Shown one piece after another: positions 4,957 to 5,838 of a stretch of 5,838 nucleotides of DNA. A model generated the notes under the pieces. That model had not been told where the DNA came from. It saw only the letters and a program-made list of their open reading frames with translations, and did no database searches. This DNA comes from Patescibacteria group bacterium UBA5187 (GTDB lineage Bacteria; Patescibacteriota; Minisyncoccia; Phycocordibacterales; PALSA-1337). The position numbers and the translations under genes are program-made. The stretch spans positions 11,669 through 17,506 of the forward strand of contig DHWH01000037.1 of NCBI GenBank assembly GCA_002413065.1, in the 5' to 3' direction. Position 1 is the stretch's first letter. Each line of letters starts with the position of its first letter.

Positions 4957-5730
4957 ATGTCGAGCAAACTCACAAAAGTAGTCGCAAACTTTGAAACATC
5001 GCTCGCCACGAAGCTGGCAAACGGCGCAGTTGTCGGAGCTTTGACAAGCGTTATCGATAAGAATGGCCAGGCTCTTCCGACTGGCAGATTTTGCATGATT
5101 GTAGATCGAGGAACCGGAGATGAAGAACACCTCCTCTTCGACTTGTCTGGCAATGCAATGGCAAATATCGTCAGCGTCTCTCGCCAGGGAGTACAAACAG
5201 TCGGCGTACAAAATCTGAATGGACATCGAGCTGGAGCAAAGTGCTATCTTACCGATTTCGTGAATCTCAAGGTCATCGTCGACATTCTAAATGGAGATGA
5301 CACTCTCGATTCAACAAAGCCGATCGGATACGATGCTGACCCAACTTTTAATAATTCAAAGCAGGTCATCTCAAAAGGATATGTAGATACGAACCTGGCC
5401 GGTAAAGCATCAACAGACGGCAACAATACTTTTTCTGGAAATAATAATTTTATCAATTCTCCAAATATTCCCAATGCAGTAACTGCATCTCAGCCCGTAA
5501 CACTTTCTCAGCTCATGGCTGCCGCACTTACCGGCATTCAGGAGGGGCTGGAATATGCAGACGTTGCAATAAATGCCGATGGCAGCGTGAGATCAGTGCA
5601 TGACAACGTGAACGGCAAGACATTCATCTTCGAGTATGACGACAATCGACTGCTTAAGAGTATCTATGACGGAATAAAGAAGTGGTCCATACGCGATGTC
5701 GGAGAGAGGATCGCAAGTATTACTCATTAA
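4957..5730 (+). CDS. Putative tail fibre / tail-tip protein
   Basis: A 257-residue protein with fibre-like organisation. Residues 1-105 resemble the N-terminal attachment domain of many phage fibres: a PTGRFCMIVDRGTGDEEHLL strand with the acidic EE pair, then SVSRQGVQTV and NLNGHRAGAKCYLTD (the common R-G...H-x-x-G-A pattern), running into FVNLKV. Residues 130-185 read like a fibre shaft: SKGYVDTNLAGKA, an Asn-rich TFSGNNNFINSPN segment, then AVTASQPVTLSQL. Residues 205-257 look like YD/RHS-type strands (GKTFIFEYDDNRLLKSI, then YDGIKKWSI). It would bind the tail and reach the host surface. At this length it may be an adaptor for a longer fibre encoded further on rather than the whole receptor binder. 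No depolymerase or other enzyme motif is visible. The gene begins 40 bases after the previous stop and 18 bases after the repeated element, without a Shine-Dalgarno sequence. Confidence 0.6.
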   Translation: MSSKLTKVVANFETSLATKLANGAVVGALTSVIDKNGQALPTGRFCMIVDRGTGDEEHLLFDLSGNAMANIVSVSRQGVQTVGVQNLNGHRAGAKCYLTDFVNLKVIVDILNGDDTLDSTKPIGYDADPTFNNSKQVISKGYVDTNLAGKASTDGNNTFSGNNNFINSPNIPNAVTASQPVTLSQLMAAALTGIQEGLEYADVAINADGSVRSVHDNVNGKTFIFEYDDNRLLKSIYDGIKKWSIRDVGERIASITH

Positions 5731-5741
5731 TTTAATTTACT

Positions 5742-5838
5742 ATGATCAATTTACAAGTAGACCGAAAACAAGATAGAACGACAATGCCAAAAGGGCAGGT
5801 GCTTGCGCCGCTCTCTAAATTCGTCGAATGGAATAGGC
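5742..5838 (+). CDS. Start of an unidentified gene (runs off the window)
   Basis: An open frame of 32 codons from ATG 5742 to the edge, beginning MINLQVDRKQDRTTMPKGQV and continuing with LAPLSKFVEWNR. It starts 11 bases after the fibre-like gene stops, in AT-rich DNA (TTTAATTTACT) with no Shine-Dalgarno sequence, like its neighbours. The tight spacing and same strand suggest it belongs to the same operon and encodes another tail or fibre component. The family is not recognised from so few residues. Confidence 0.6.
   Translation, partial: MINLQVDRKQDRTTMPKGQVLAPLSKFVEWNR

Noticed and set aside
180..5730. Possible alternative genetic code, suggested by all five complete genes ending in TAA
   Set aside because: No in-frame TGA or TAG occurs in any of the genes and all stop at sensible C-termini; five TAA stops are compatible with ordinary preference.
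1..5838. tRNA, rRNA, CRISPR array or insertion sequence
   Set aside because: No cloverleaf, no regularly spaced repeats and no transposase-like frame are visible; the only direct repeats are the 27-base element and the 11-base leader.

Overview
This window is the virion-structure block of a tailed phage or prophage, probably a short-tailed (podovirus-like) one. Every convincing gene lies on the + strand. The order is: tail end of an upstream gene; intrinsic terminator (23-53); leader of about 155 bases; scaffolding-like protein (210-1055); HK97-fold major capsid protein (1101-2303); an 84-base, highly structured gap; head-tail adaptor-like protein (2388-3011); large nozzle/stabilisation-like tail protein (3015-4916); a short gap holding a repeated element; a fibre-like protein (4957-5730); and the first 32 codons of one more gene (5742 to the edge).

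The functional reading rests on protein patterns and gene order, not on database matches. A disordered, then coiled-coil, then basic-tailed protein sits directly before a capsid protein. An adaptor-type protein and a 633-residue beta-rich protein follow, with a small fibre-like protein after them. Scaffold and capsid would build the procapsid; the adaptor would seal the portal vertex; the nozzle would extend it; the fibre-like protein would contact the host. No portal, terminase, tape-measure or sheath gene is visible here. The portal and terminase would be expected upstream of the terminator.

The host is not identified. None of the start codons has a Shine-Dalgarno sequence; they follow AT-rich or pyrimidine-rich leaders. 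All five complete genes end in TAA and read normally with the standard code. This points to a host that relies little on Shine-Dalgarno pairing, such as Patescibacteria/CPR, Bacteroidota or similar, probably from an environmental sample. The leader contains no TTTG, so the TTTG-type -33 and -7 boxes of Bacteroidota promoters cannot be built there, which makes that group less attractive.

The most unusual features are non-coding. One is a 27-base element present twice (24/27 identical), once just after the terminator and once before the fibre-like gene, which is a good candidate for a phage promoter. The other is the gap between capsid and adaptor genes, which holds a UUCG-capped hairpin abutting a 19-pair hairpin, with a possible competing fold. 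Both the capsid protein and the nozzle-like protein also appear to carry inserted domains of types common in phage surface proteins.
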